Shown: positions 27,761-37,069 of the stretch, one piece after another
Numbering within the stretch: position 1 is the first letter of the stretch
Layout: every line of letters starts with the position of its first letter
Assembly (NCBI RefSeq): GCF_032854445.1
Contig: NC_088300.1
Span: 25,031,608 to 25,095,607, forward strand
From: Liolophura sinensis
Taxonomy: Eukaryota > Mollusca > Polyplacophora > Chitonida > Chitonidae
Length of the DNA stretch: 64,000 nt
Reading direction: 5' to 3'
Notes under the pieces: model-generated
What the model was told of the DNA's origin: nothing
Database searches by the model: none
The model's input: the letters and a program-made list of their open reading frames with translations, nothing else
Made by a program: the position numbers and the translations under genes

Positions 27761-27995
27761 GGGCCTCCGTGGCTCAGTTGGTTAGCGCGCTAGCACAGCG
27801 TAATGACCCAGGAGTCTCTCTCGCTGTGAGTTCAAGTCCAACTCAGGCTGGCTTCCTCTCCGGTCGTACGTGGGAAGGTCTGTCAGCAACTTGCGGATGG
27901 TCGTGGGTTTCCACCCACCATGATGCTGGCCGCCGTGGTTTAAGTGAAATATTATTGAGTACGGCGTAAAATACCAATCAAATAAATAAATAAAC
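27761..27995 (+). mobile_element. SINE family 1, full-length copy with target-site duplication
   Basis: Full structure: tRNA-like head GGGCCTCCGTGGCTCAGTTG with A box TGGCTCAGTTGG and B box GAGTTCAAGTCC; body with GGAAGGTCTGTCAGCAACTT and GGATGGTCGTGGGTTTCC; conserved tail GAGTACGGCGTAAAATACC; then AATAAATAAATAAA. It is flanked by an imperfect 10-bp duplication, CCTACGAAGG (27751-27760) and CCTAAGAAGG (27996-28005). The paralogous positions at about 34800 and 37890 lack the element, confirming the boundaries. It lacks the CCCCCGGGCTCTGCCCGG segment of other copies. Confidence 0.95.
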
Positions 27996-28329
27996 CCTAA
28001 GAAGGTCGGCTCATGCCACAAAGCCATGGTAAAGAAATTACATGATTTACCCCCCCACCCCCCCACCACCACCAAATGGATTTAAGCCGGATAGAGGTTT
28101 ATACTTTAGATTCACTTGACATATGGTATCTTGCCATCTGTGAACGGTGTGTCACAAGCTCGAGGTCAGAAGAATTACACTGAAAATCAAGGTAGAATAT
28201 GTTATTCTCAGTATGATTTATTTTGACATTTTGCTAATATACCAAAAACAGTGCTGTGATAGAAAAGGATTGCCGGAGCCATGTCGAAAGGGGAAGTTAT
28301 ACATTCTTGGTCCCACCTTGTGATAATAA

Positions 28330-30505
28330 GTGGCAATTGGAAGTGAAGATGTAATGACGTCGATTTGACAGTTACAAAACTATGTGTGTTGATTAGAAGG
28401 GGAGATGCAATGACGTCGCTATGACCAGCTGCATGCTCAGTTACAAAACTGTGTGTGTCGATTGGAAGGGGAGCTGTTACGACGTCGATTTGACCAGCTT
28501 CTCAGTTACAAAACTGTGTGTGTTGATTGGCAGGAGATGTAATGACGTCGATTCGACCAGCCGCATGCTCAGTTATAAATATGTGTGTGGCGATTGGAAG
28601 GAGAAGATGTAATGACGTCGACTCGGCCAGCTGCTTAGTTACAAAACTGTGTGTGGCAATTGGAAGGGCAGATGTAATGACGTCGATTTGACCAGCTGTT
28701 CAGTTACAAAACTTTGGGTGGCGATTGGAAGGAGAAGATGTAATGACGTCGACTCGGCCAGCTGCATACTTAGTTACAAAACTGTGTGTGTCGATAGGAA
28801 GGAGATATGTAATGAAGTCGAAGTGACAAGCTGCATGCTCAGTTACAAAACTGTGTGTGGCGATTGGAAGGGCAGGTGTAATGACGTCGATTTGACCAGC
28901 TACAAAACTGTGTGTGGCGATTGGAAGGGGAGCTGTTACGACGTCGATTTGACCAGCTGCTCGGTTACGAAACTGTGTGTGGTAATTAGAAGTGGGGAGG
29001 TAATGTCGCCGATTTGACCAGCTGCATGTTCAGTTACAAAACTGTGTGTGGTAATTAGAAGCGGGGAGGTAATGACGTCGATATAACCAGCTGCTCAGTT
29101 ACAAAACTGTGTGTGGCGATTGGAAGGGGAGATGTAATGATGTCGATTTGACAAGCTGCATGTTCAGTTACAGAACTGTGTGTGTGTCGATAGGAAGGGG
29201 AGTTGTTAAGACGTCGATTTGACCAGCTGCTCAGTTACGAAACTGTGTGTTGTAATTAGAAGGGGGGAGGTAATGTCGTCGATTTGACCAGCCGCATGCT
29301 CAGTTACGAAACAGTGTGTGTGTCGATTGGAAGGGGAGCTGTTAAGACGTCGATTTGACCAGCTGCTCAGTTACGAAACTGTGTGTGGTGATTAGAAGCG
29401 GGGAGGTAATGACATCGATATGACCAGCTGCATGCTCAATTACAAAACTGTGTGTGGCAATTGGAAGGGGAGCTGTTACGACGTCGATTTGACCAGCTGT
29501 TCAGTTACAAAATTTTGGATGGTGATTGGAAGGGAGAGGTAATGACGTCGATTTGACCAGCTGCATGCTCAGTTACAAAACTGTGTGTATCGATTGGAAT
29601 GGGAGATGTAATGACGTCGATTGGACCAGCTGCAGGCTCAGTTACAAAACTGTGTGTGGCGATTGGAAGGGGAGATGTTACGACGTCAGTTTGACCAGCT
29701 GCTCAGTCACAAATCTGTGTGTGTTGATTGGAAGGGGAGATGCAATGACGTCGATTTGACCAGCTGCATGCTCAGTTACAAAACTGTGTGTATCGATTGG
29801 AATGGGAGATGTAATGACGTCGATTCGACCAGCTGCAGGCTCAGTTACAAAACTGTGTGTGGCGATTGGAAGGGGAGATGTTACGACGTCAGTTTGACCA
29901 GCTGCTCAGTCACAAATCTGTGTGTGTTGATTGGAAGGGGAGATGCAATGACGTCGATTTGACCAGCTGCATGCTCAGTTACAAAACTGTGTGTATCGAT
30001 TGGAATGGGAGATGTAATGACGTCGATTCGACCAGCTGCTCATTTACAAAACTGTGTGTGGCAATTGGAAGGGCAGATGTAATGACGTCGATTTGACCAG
30101 CTGTTCAGTTACAAAACTTTGGGTGGTGATTAGAAGGGAGAGGTAATGATGTCTATTTGACTAGCTGCATGCTCAATTACAAAACTGTGTGTCGATAGGA
30201 AGGGGATATGTAATGAAGTCGATTTGTCAAGCTGCATGCTCAGTTACAAAACTGTGTGTGGCGATTCGAAGGGGGGCTGTTACGACGTCGATTTGGCCAG
30301 CTTCTCAGTTACAAAACTCTGTGGCGATTGGAAGGGGAGATGTAATGACGTTGATCTGACCAGCTGCATCCTCAGTTACAAAACTGTGTGTGGCGATTGG
30401 AAGTGGAGATGTAATGACATTGATTTGACCAGATGCTCTGTTACAAAACTGTGTGTGGCGATTGGAATGGGAGATGTAATGACGTCGATTTGACCAACTT
30501 TCTCC
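28330..30505. repeat. 69/65-bp minisatellite, about 32 units, with a 203-bp higher-order repeat
   Basis: The unit reads about AGTTACAAAACTGTGTGTGG, CGATTGGAAGGGGAGATGTA, ATGACGTCGATTTGACCAGC, TGCATGCTC (69 bp). A 65-bp variant lacks four bases (TGCTC instead of TGCATGCTC). The 69-bp unit equals 23 codons, so runs of long units give open frames with a 23-residue period (KTVCGDWKGRCNDVDLTS core), while 65-bp units shift the frame. Between 29564 and about 30005 three units (69+69+65) are repeated as a block: the TGTGTGTATCGATTGGAATG variant recurs with starts at 29564, 29767 and 29970, exactly 203 bp apart. Nearly every unit carries a TGACGTCG-type motif and most carry a CAGCTG E-box. The array ends at about 30505. 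Confidence 0.96.
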
Positions 30506-31299
30506 ATTGCCTATTCGGGCCACAGTCTGTTCTTCACCACAACAGCGAACAGCAGGATCTTTAACTAGAAGATGAGTAACCATGATTATGGGGTATCCAA
30601 ATATTTCGCAACCTACTAGTCAGTGTATTCGGACTAGAAAACAAAACGGAACAGGTACGCTTGGCTAGGAATGGCTCAAAATAGCGTTCCCCAAATCCAC
30701 GTCCGGTGTTCAAATACACAAAACATGCAAACAACAAAAATACTGAGTGTTTAAATAAAAATATTTCAGAAAAGCAACACATTCTCTTCGTTAATTCCTT
30801 ATTTTCAACGAAATAAAGAAATACCATAAAAGAGTCAGACGACAGAAAACACGTGCGGGGAGTCATGTATGTGGAGAGTTCTCTAACGTGCCCAAACATG
30901 AAGATTCTCGTGAGTACAGCTGAGTGGGCAGACACCTGACTTTTTGTTGTCAGGTGGCGAAGGAAGAATAAACGGCAGAATGGGAACTGATAAATGGAAG
31001 GATGAGTAATTTATCGGACATTTGTATACCAGCCATTCACCACGGTGGACTTTCCGTGTCAACAGTCACCTGATTAATTTCCAGCAAAACGTTCAACACA
31101 AACAACCAAACAACTAAATAATAATATAAATGAATGAATTACGACTTATGAATTGTATTCATCCCTAGAGAAGCAATCAACAATTTTCACAATTGATGAT
31201 TAATGTAAATCAGTATCGAAAACGCTGCACCATGCTAGTTCATAGAGTTACGACTAATGTACAGACTTAACACGCCTAGAGATTGATGTGTTAAGAGTA
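30506..31299. other. Non-coding spacer between the minisatellite and repeat unit U2
   Basis: I see no gene here and no strong similarity to the other unit copies. Open frames (for example 30561-30935 on the minus strand) have no recognisable similarity. Confidence 0.5.
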
Positions 31300-31555
31300 T
31301 AAGGTTTATTTATATAACATAAGGCACACTTCCCCATTTGTGCAGTAGGCTCATAACAGACACTAATGTATCATTACTGACACAACAATGGCAACACCGT
31401 ATGACTCCGTCTAGAGGACAAATTTATACAATATGTAACATATTGAAGAATTATCAAATATCGAATTTGTTATCAGACGTTTTAGGCCATAGACATACAC
31501 TTTGATCACATGCCAAGAGATACTTAGACGAGACGGTCAACTAGAGATTGCAACG

Positions 31556-31712
31556 TCCACCTCCTAAGCCGGGGACCCGGGGTTGAAACCCGAGTCGGGT
31601 CATACCTAATTAATACACTGATCATAATGAGTGGACAGTGTCAGTATATTGTGACTGGGTATGGCATCATGCCTGGTGTCTCTGACAAGACATCCCCGTC
31701 GTGCAGCACTGC
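31556..31712 (+). mobile_element. SINE family 2, partial copy
   Basis: B-box-like GGGTTGAAACCCGAGTCGGG, then TCATACCTAAT, GGACAGTGTCAGTATATTGT, GACTGGGTATGGCATCATGC, TGGTGTCTCTGACAAGACAT and GTGCAGCACTGCA. The order of these blocks matches family 2 elements. It lies at the same place in U2 as the family 2 remnant in U1 (25603), so the insertion probably predates the unit duplication. Confidence 0.7.
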
Positions 31713-32458
31713 AAATATACTGACGAGCGAAGAAATCTTTGTGATGCATATAGCAACTTGCCCAAGCTCACATTGGGTGCATCCAGGCAGCAAAGCTTGG
31801 TATATTGTGGAAGACACCCTGAGGGAGAGAGCTCAATAGCCTGATGCACAAACACATTATAATAAGTCTTGCAGCAGAGAGGAACCCAGAGCAGCGAAGA
31901 CATCAAGTGTGATAGTTGGCACTGAAATTCTCACAAATAAATACGGCCTTTTGTCAATTTACATACTACACTACATTACATGGTCCCTTGCGTTTTCAGT
32001 TTTCCTATACCAGCCAATATTATTTTATTATGTTTCATGTTATCGAGATTGCACTTACTGCCGGCCCAGTTCAAGTACTTGGCCACTTTTTTACATTAAC
32101 AGATTAACAACTAAGACACCTTGTCTTTTAAACAAATCGGCTCAAATGCCTTAAACTTTGTCTGCTTAGGCACACATTGCCTTCCCAACACACATTCATT
32201 GTTTCGCACAGACAGATCGAATGTTACAGCATCCACATCAACAATAGGCTAGTCCTTTTTGTCCTCGGTTTTCACAGGAACTACAGTTCCGCCTGAATCT
32301 TCTTGATGACAGATTTGTCGACGGTTTATAATAGAAGCGATGACACCGTCTATAAAGTAGCGACAAAACACAGTCATGATTTATGTCTCCTTGTCAAGGG
32401 ATGTTAGTTTCTCCCCAGTGACCTTGGAAGGGCCTAGATCTGCTTTACACGGCGCGCA

Positions 32459-32738
32459 ATATCACATGTTAACCATGGAGGTGCAAATATCACATGTTAA
32501 CTATGGAGGTACAATATCACATGTTAACTATGGAGGTACAATATTAAATCTTAACTATAGAGGTACAATATCACATGTTAAGTATGGAGGTACAATATCA
32601 CATGTTAACTATGGAGGTACAATATCACATGTTAACTATGGAGGTACAATATTAAATCTTAACTATAGAGGTACAATATCACATGTTAAGTATGGAGGTA
32701 CAATATCACATGTTAACTATGTAGGTACAATACCAAAT
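32459..32738 (+). repeat. 27-bp minisatellite, 10 units, with a 108-bp higher-order repeat
   Basis: The unit is ATATCACATGTTAACTATGG plus AGGTACA (27 bp, nine codons). Ten units follow one another. Two variant units (ATATTAAATCTTAACTATAG and one with TTAAGTATGG) recur in the same order, so units 3-6 and 7-10 form a 108-bp block present twice with one substitution. Because 27 is a multiple of three, a single frame stays open across the array and encodes repeats of ISHVNYGGT. This frame spans 32376-32774 (132 codons). Each unit contains ACATGT and GTTAAC palindromes. Confidence 0.96.
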
Positions 32739-32966
32739 GGATGCTTGAGGTTTTACAATGTTTCAGGGGAATAATGTAAAGCTTTCTGTACTGTCCACCC
32801 AGCGTAATCAATACAACCATAATAACCGGGCCATTTGTATATCATATAAACTTTCTGCGAAACCATCTACGACATTGGATGTTATAATCGCTTTAACCCT
32901 CAATTAGATGACAAAGTTTTTGATAGCAGATTGAATACTATGTGTGCGGTCTATATATACAATGAG

Positions 32967-33156
32967 GGGCTTCCGTGGCCGAGGTGGTCACCACGCGGAT
33001 GAACCAGAAACCTCTCACCAGGCTCCCTCTTCGGCCGTGCGTGTGAAGGTGTGCAAGCAGCCTACGCATGGTCGTGGGTTTCCACGGTTTCCTCTCGCCA
33101 TAATGCTCTTGAAATATTCTTGAGTATGACGTAAAACACCAATCAAAGAAATATAA
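32967..33156 (+). mobile_element. SINE family 1, diverged copy with 10-bp target-site duplication
   Basis: The head GGGCTTCCGTGGCCGAGGTG is followed by a shortened body (CTCCCTCTTCGGCCGTGCGT, GGTCGTGGGTTTCCACGGTT) and the tail TTCTTGAGTATGACGTAAAA, CACCAATCAAAGAAATATAA. Perfect 10-bp direct repeats ATACAATGAG flank it (32957-32966 and 33157-33166). The B-box region is deleted. Confidence 0.9.
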
Positions 33157-33305
33157 ATACAATGAGCGTTAATATGGTTTTCACAATGCCTTCATTGATT
33201 ACCCCATACAAGAGTACGAGCATTCCGAATAGCTTACTTCTGGAGAATATATGCGATGTTAGCTTTAGAACGACTGTATTTGTAAAGCCTATCAAATGTT
33301 ATATA

Positions 33306-33630
33306 CCGGCCCGGATAGCACACTTGGTGGAGCGTCCGCTGCGGGACCGGTAGATCCAGGATCAATCCTTGATCGAGTCACGTTCAGTATGAAGGGGATA
33401 GTGCAACGGCTGGTTGACCTGTATCAGTATAATGGCTCGGGTGGGTCGGTTTACTTGCCCTCGGTAAGTCGTCTCAGTGAAGCAGCACTAGATAAAAGAG
33501 CGGTGGAAAGCCGTCCTGCTACAAGGAGGCACATTACACGTACATGCACCCTAAGGATTCCTTCGTCGTCATATGACTGAAAAATTGTTGAGTACGACGT
33601 AAAACCCCCAAGCACTCACTCACTCACTCA
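33306..33630 (+). mobile_element. SINE family 2, nearly full-length copy
   Basis: A tRNA-like head (CGGCCCGGATAGCACACTTG, with GATAGCACACTTGG as A-box-like and GGATCAATCC as B-box-like sequence) is followed by AGGGGATAGTGCAACGGCTG, GTTGACCTGTATCAGTATAA, TGGCTCGGGTGGG, AAGCAGCACTAGATAAAAG, CGTCGTCATATGACTGAAAA, ATTGTTGAGTACGACGTAAA and ACCCCCAAG, ending in a (CACT)n tail at 33613-33629. This architecture resembles the dispersed molluscan V-SINE-type elements I recall. Its last 20 bases before the tail resemble family 1 (GAGTACGRCGTAAAAC), so the two families may share a 3' end and hence a LINE partner. Confidence 0.85.
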
Positions 33631-34173
33631 AATGTTATAAGCACACGATTACCATGGCGACGTATTACCTACAACACTGACTGCATACAGTCATGACACT
33701 AAACATTTCCAGGGTGTATCTACCTGTAGGTTTAACTCATTCACTCCGACGCGCGGCTCAGGCCGCATGCACAATGCTCTGTCTTAACCCGAGGAGCGTG
33801 TATATCCGCGCGGCCGAGAGGACCTCATTTCCCGAGGAGCGGCTAAACCCGCATATGACACCACTTCTCACTGGGTGCATATTTTGCTTTCAAATGTTTT
33901 GTTTAAGTATAAATTAGTCAAAACACACCTGTCTAGATCTCTTAGGCTTGTATTTACTGGTATTTTGGCGGTTTCTGTTGGCTTGAATATTTTGGAGTTT
34001 ACAATGTGGAACAGAAAGTTAACAATGTAAAGAATGGCCACGTAGTGAAGTCTTGCTATCTATCTAAAGTATTACCAACAGCCATTCAGAGGCTTTGATC
34101 ACAATAGACGGTCGACGGTGGGGCTGTCATTTGCACATTTGTCTTCCACCTCTTCACCTTTTAGACACACACC

Positions 34174-34291
34174 GGCCCCAATAGCTCAGTGGTAGAGCAT
34201 CCACTTCCACCCACCATAATGCTGGACGCCGTCGTATAAGTGAAATATTCTTGAGTACGGCGTAAAACACCAGTCAAATAAATAAATAAAT
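34174..34291 (+). mobile_element. Chimeric short SINE: tRNA 5' half fused to family 1 3' end
   Basis: The first 34 bases, starting GGCCCCAATAGCTCAGTGGT and continuing AGAGCATCCACTTC, look like the 5' half of a tRNA with A box TAGCTCAGTGGT. This differs from the family 1 head (CTCCGTGGCTCAGTTGG). It joins directly to CACCCACCATAATGCTGGAC of the family 1 3' region, followed by TATAAGTGAAATATTCTTGA, GTACGGCGTAAAACACC and an AAATAAAT tail. The whole body containing the B box is absent, so the element would not be expected to drive its own Pol III transcription. Confidence 0.85.
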
Positions 34292-35511
34292 CAAAGTGTA
34301 CTGACAACATCTGGATGGTAACAAATAATGTTTACTTGTCTGTATGGCTATAGTTTCTTCATAAAACGCTCACAGACTGATACTTCATAAAAATACCGTT
34401 AGTGGTAAGACGAATTCTTTACTTAATCCATCCCTTTGCCCTTGGATATTGGCCATGTGACGAAACTAAATTGTCTACCTCTGAGTTCTGGTTGCAATTT
34501 CGTTTAAACTTTGAGTTATCTGCTATGGGATCTACACATTTAACATTTCCAAACTGATAAACTTATGCCACTGGGAGTGAGGGAAACATGGTAGTAAAAT
34601 ATGACCGAAAAAGATGACACGATTTTCATGTAAATAAAAAGCACTGTAGCTATCAGGCTGTCAAATAGGACTTACATAATGAGGCAGATAGCAAAGTTGG
34701 GCAGTGGTTTTCTTGTTTGTTATAATAGAGCAGGGACAACAGAGGCTGTCGTTTTCACACCCCGTGTTTTATGAATGAGAAATCGGTTGGCAAATCTCCT
34801 AATCAGGTCGGCTCATTTCACAAGGCCATCATACAGAAATTACACGATTTACCTAACCTACGCAAAGGATCTTAACGGCCCAAAGGGAAGAGGGGTATAG
34901 TCTGAATTCACATTTCGTATCTTGGGATAAATGTACAAAATGTCAGAAGATCGAAGGCAGAAGACTTACAACGATAGTCCAAGTAGAAGATTATATTCGC
35001 AGCCTGATTTATTTTGACATTTTTCCAATTTACCAAAGACAGCGCTATAGTAAAAAGTTTGCGCAAGGCATACTGGCGCCATAGATGAAGTCCCACTTAA
35101 ACATTCCACTGTGTGTCACTGGTTCTCACTGAATATTCCAAAGCTGGCGAATGTAAGGTTGGCTTTAAATCTTGGAAAATCTAAATAACAAATACATTTT
35201 ACAAAAATTAATCTACTGGCACGTTCAAGACACTCCTTTCTTTAAAAGTTGGAACATTGTTAACATAAAATCGAAAAGTAAATCAAAACGTTTTGTACAC
35301 ATCGATTGCATTTACGAAGATATTAAATACTATTTAGTTTATTTCCAAAGCATGACTTTATCTCTAATTCAGAAAACATACCTAACAAGAGTTCAGGTGA
35401 ACACAACATACGCCCCAACAAAGGCATTTGTTTGAAATGTATAAAAGAACGGCAGCAGCATTGTGGCGAGTATAACCCCTGAGGGGAATCTTCATGGGTG
35501 TTGATGATAGG

Positions 35512-35892
35512 TAGCCCGAACACGAAATCTTTTCTATTTATATAGTATATGTAAAAAAAATGTCTGTCTGGTTACCATGACAACCGCAAAAATGGACAAA
35601 TGTGAGTGACGAGACATCATCATCTGTGTATCTATATATCCACCAGAAAAATAAAACTTTGTCTGGAAAACAGTTGGAGTTATAGCCCGGGCTCCGAAAT
35701 CATATCTATTTAAATAATATATATAGGGAATTGGCAGTCTGGAAACCATATATAGTATACACAAAGAAATGGCTCTGTCGCTACCAGTAACAACCGCGGA
35801 AATAAACAAATGTGAGTCGTGACACATTTTCATCTGTGTATCCACCAAAAAGTACAAGTAGTCGTGGAAAACAATTGGAGATATAGTCCAAA
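35512..35892 (+). repeat. Two tandem copies of a 180-200-bp segment
   Basis: Two diverged direct copies. The first has CACGAAATCTTTTCTATTTA, CATGACAACCGCAAAAATGG, ACAAATGTGAGTGACGAGAC, ATCATCTGTGTATC, CCACCAGAAAAAT and GGAAAACAGTTGGAGTTATA. The second (from about 35690) has TCCGAAATCATATCTATTTA, CAACCGCGGAAATAAACAAA, TGTGAGTCGTGACACA, TCATCTGTGTATCCACC and GGAAAACAATTGGAGATATA. It is followed by a CGGACAGACAGACGGACAAA stretch at about 35897-35920, of the kind that often ends dispersed repeats in molluscs. It has no recognised coding potential. Confidence 0.8.
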
Positions 35893-37069
35893 CACGAATA
35901 CGGACAGACAGACGGACAAAAACAGGAAATCCAGAACAAACAAGTCTGTATATGATGGCGGTTCTTACGAAAGCAAAACTAAGATCAAGTGGAACCAGAT
36001 TAGAAAGTAGTCCTTCTTAATGTATCTCTACTCAGTGAAGCAGTATAAGTGTCTGTTGCATTGAACTTAACACTAGCCAGTGAGGCAGGAAAGTACCGTG
36101 GATTATGGTGAAATTGGTAAATCGGGAGGCGTATGATCTACCAACATTAGATACCGGTACCACGGTAGCTTTGGCGGCCAAAGAAGGGATATTTAACTCC
36201 TTAGACACACGCGATGTTCCGAAACCATCATGCCCAATGATCATCATATATTTCATCTGTCAGACTGGCGCTATTTAATGTTGCGCATGCACCCGTGAAA
36301 TGACCTCGTTACTATATTATAGGGTGACTGACCACAATTCTGTGTCCATGAAGGAATATACACTACTGTGTATAACTGTTTGTTTACTAAGCGTGTTAAC
36401 GATGGTCCGGGCTAATTCAGCTGCATCCAGCACTGTTGCGTTCTCGTTGATTTCGACATCAACTTATTTGCGTCAAAAATGTGGTATTTATCTTGTCTTC
36501 GAAAATCAACATTTGAGGCTGATAGAAATAGTACCGCGTATGACTAAATCATCCGTCTGGATATACAAGCGCGATTCCGTGAAACTAATGTATATGTATA
36601 CGTATTAAGCCAAAACTCAACCCATAGTGATAACGATGGAGGATACAAAGGAAATCTGGAGTCTGAAACGCCTTACAGGGGTGAGAAAGAGCTAAAGGTC
36701 CACAGCCACCTTGTTCTGGCGTGCTTGGCAACTCTTTCAATCAACTTCAAATTCTTATTAGGCCATGTGATATGCCATGTCGGAGAAACCGGAAAAATGA
36801 TGTCGCGTTCATCGTACACAAGGCTCATATATGTGTTTGCATTACGTCAATGTAATCAGGGGCTTTCCTAGGGTTATTGAAATAGCTCGTGCCGAATAGG
36901 TTAAAATTCAAAACATGGTGGCGCTTTCCATTTTCTCCACATGCGCGATTTTCCTTACTCTAAACTACGCTACAAGAAATAAAAAGGTATACCTTTTAAA
37001 TTTTAAGTGGCACACTTAATCAGTGTTTAAATACACATGGACTAGTGTTTTCTTTTCCTTTAAGTTAAC

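Larger units (their letters stand above)
25430..28305 (+). repeat. Diverged repeat unit copy U1
   Basis: First recognisable copy of a long non-coding unit that recurs in direct orientation. Shared anchors: AACAGACACCAATGTATCAT at about 25500 (compare about 31355); CAGATTAACAAC near 26048 (32100); the block from CCGCCTGAATGTTCTTG at about 26557 (32290, and weaker at 39.8 and 45.8 kb); CTTCATAAAAAGCTCAC at about 27303 (34350); GGTTGCAATTTTGTTTAAA at about 27427 (34490); and TGATTTATTTTGACATTTTG at about 28217 (35008, 38100). Similarity between old copies is roughly 65-80% by eye, with many indels. No function or coding capacity is seen. A SINE (27761-27995) interrupts this copy, and a 69-bp minisatellite follows it. 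Confidence 0.75.
31300..36610 (+). repeat. Diverged repeat unit copy U2
   Basis: Second and longest recognisable copy of the unit. It shares anchors with U1 (about 31355, 32100, 32280-32430, 34350-34560, 34785-34860, 34885-35060) and with U3 (AGCAAAACTAAGA at about 35975 versus 38368; CAGTGAGGCAGGAAAGTA at about 36078; TATTATAGGGTGACTG at about 36315 versus 38710). It contains a 27-bp minisatellite, several SINEs and a duplicated 180-bp segment. A short frame at 36348-36608 begins with a hydrophobic stretch that looks like a signal peptide, but the paralogous position in U3 does not preserve the frame, so I do not call it a gene. Confidence 0.72.

Noticed and set aside
28421-30493. Series of 63-122-codon frames with a 23-residue repeat as a repeat-protein gene
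   Set aside because: The frames arise because the common unit is 69 bp (23 codons). Interspersed 65-bp units shift the frame repeatedly and there is no consistent start, splice pattern or single frame across the array.
34174-34207. A tRNA gene
   Set aside because: Only a 5' tRNA half is present; it passes directly into the SINE 3' end and has no anticodon arm partner, B box or acceptor-stem 3' strand.
36348-36608. Short frame with a signal-peptide-like start (MKEYTLLCITVCLLSVLTMV) as a secreted peptide gene
   Set aside because: It lies in repeat unit U2 and the matching stretch of U3 (about 38740-38870) does not keep the frame or the hydrophobic stretch.
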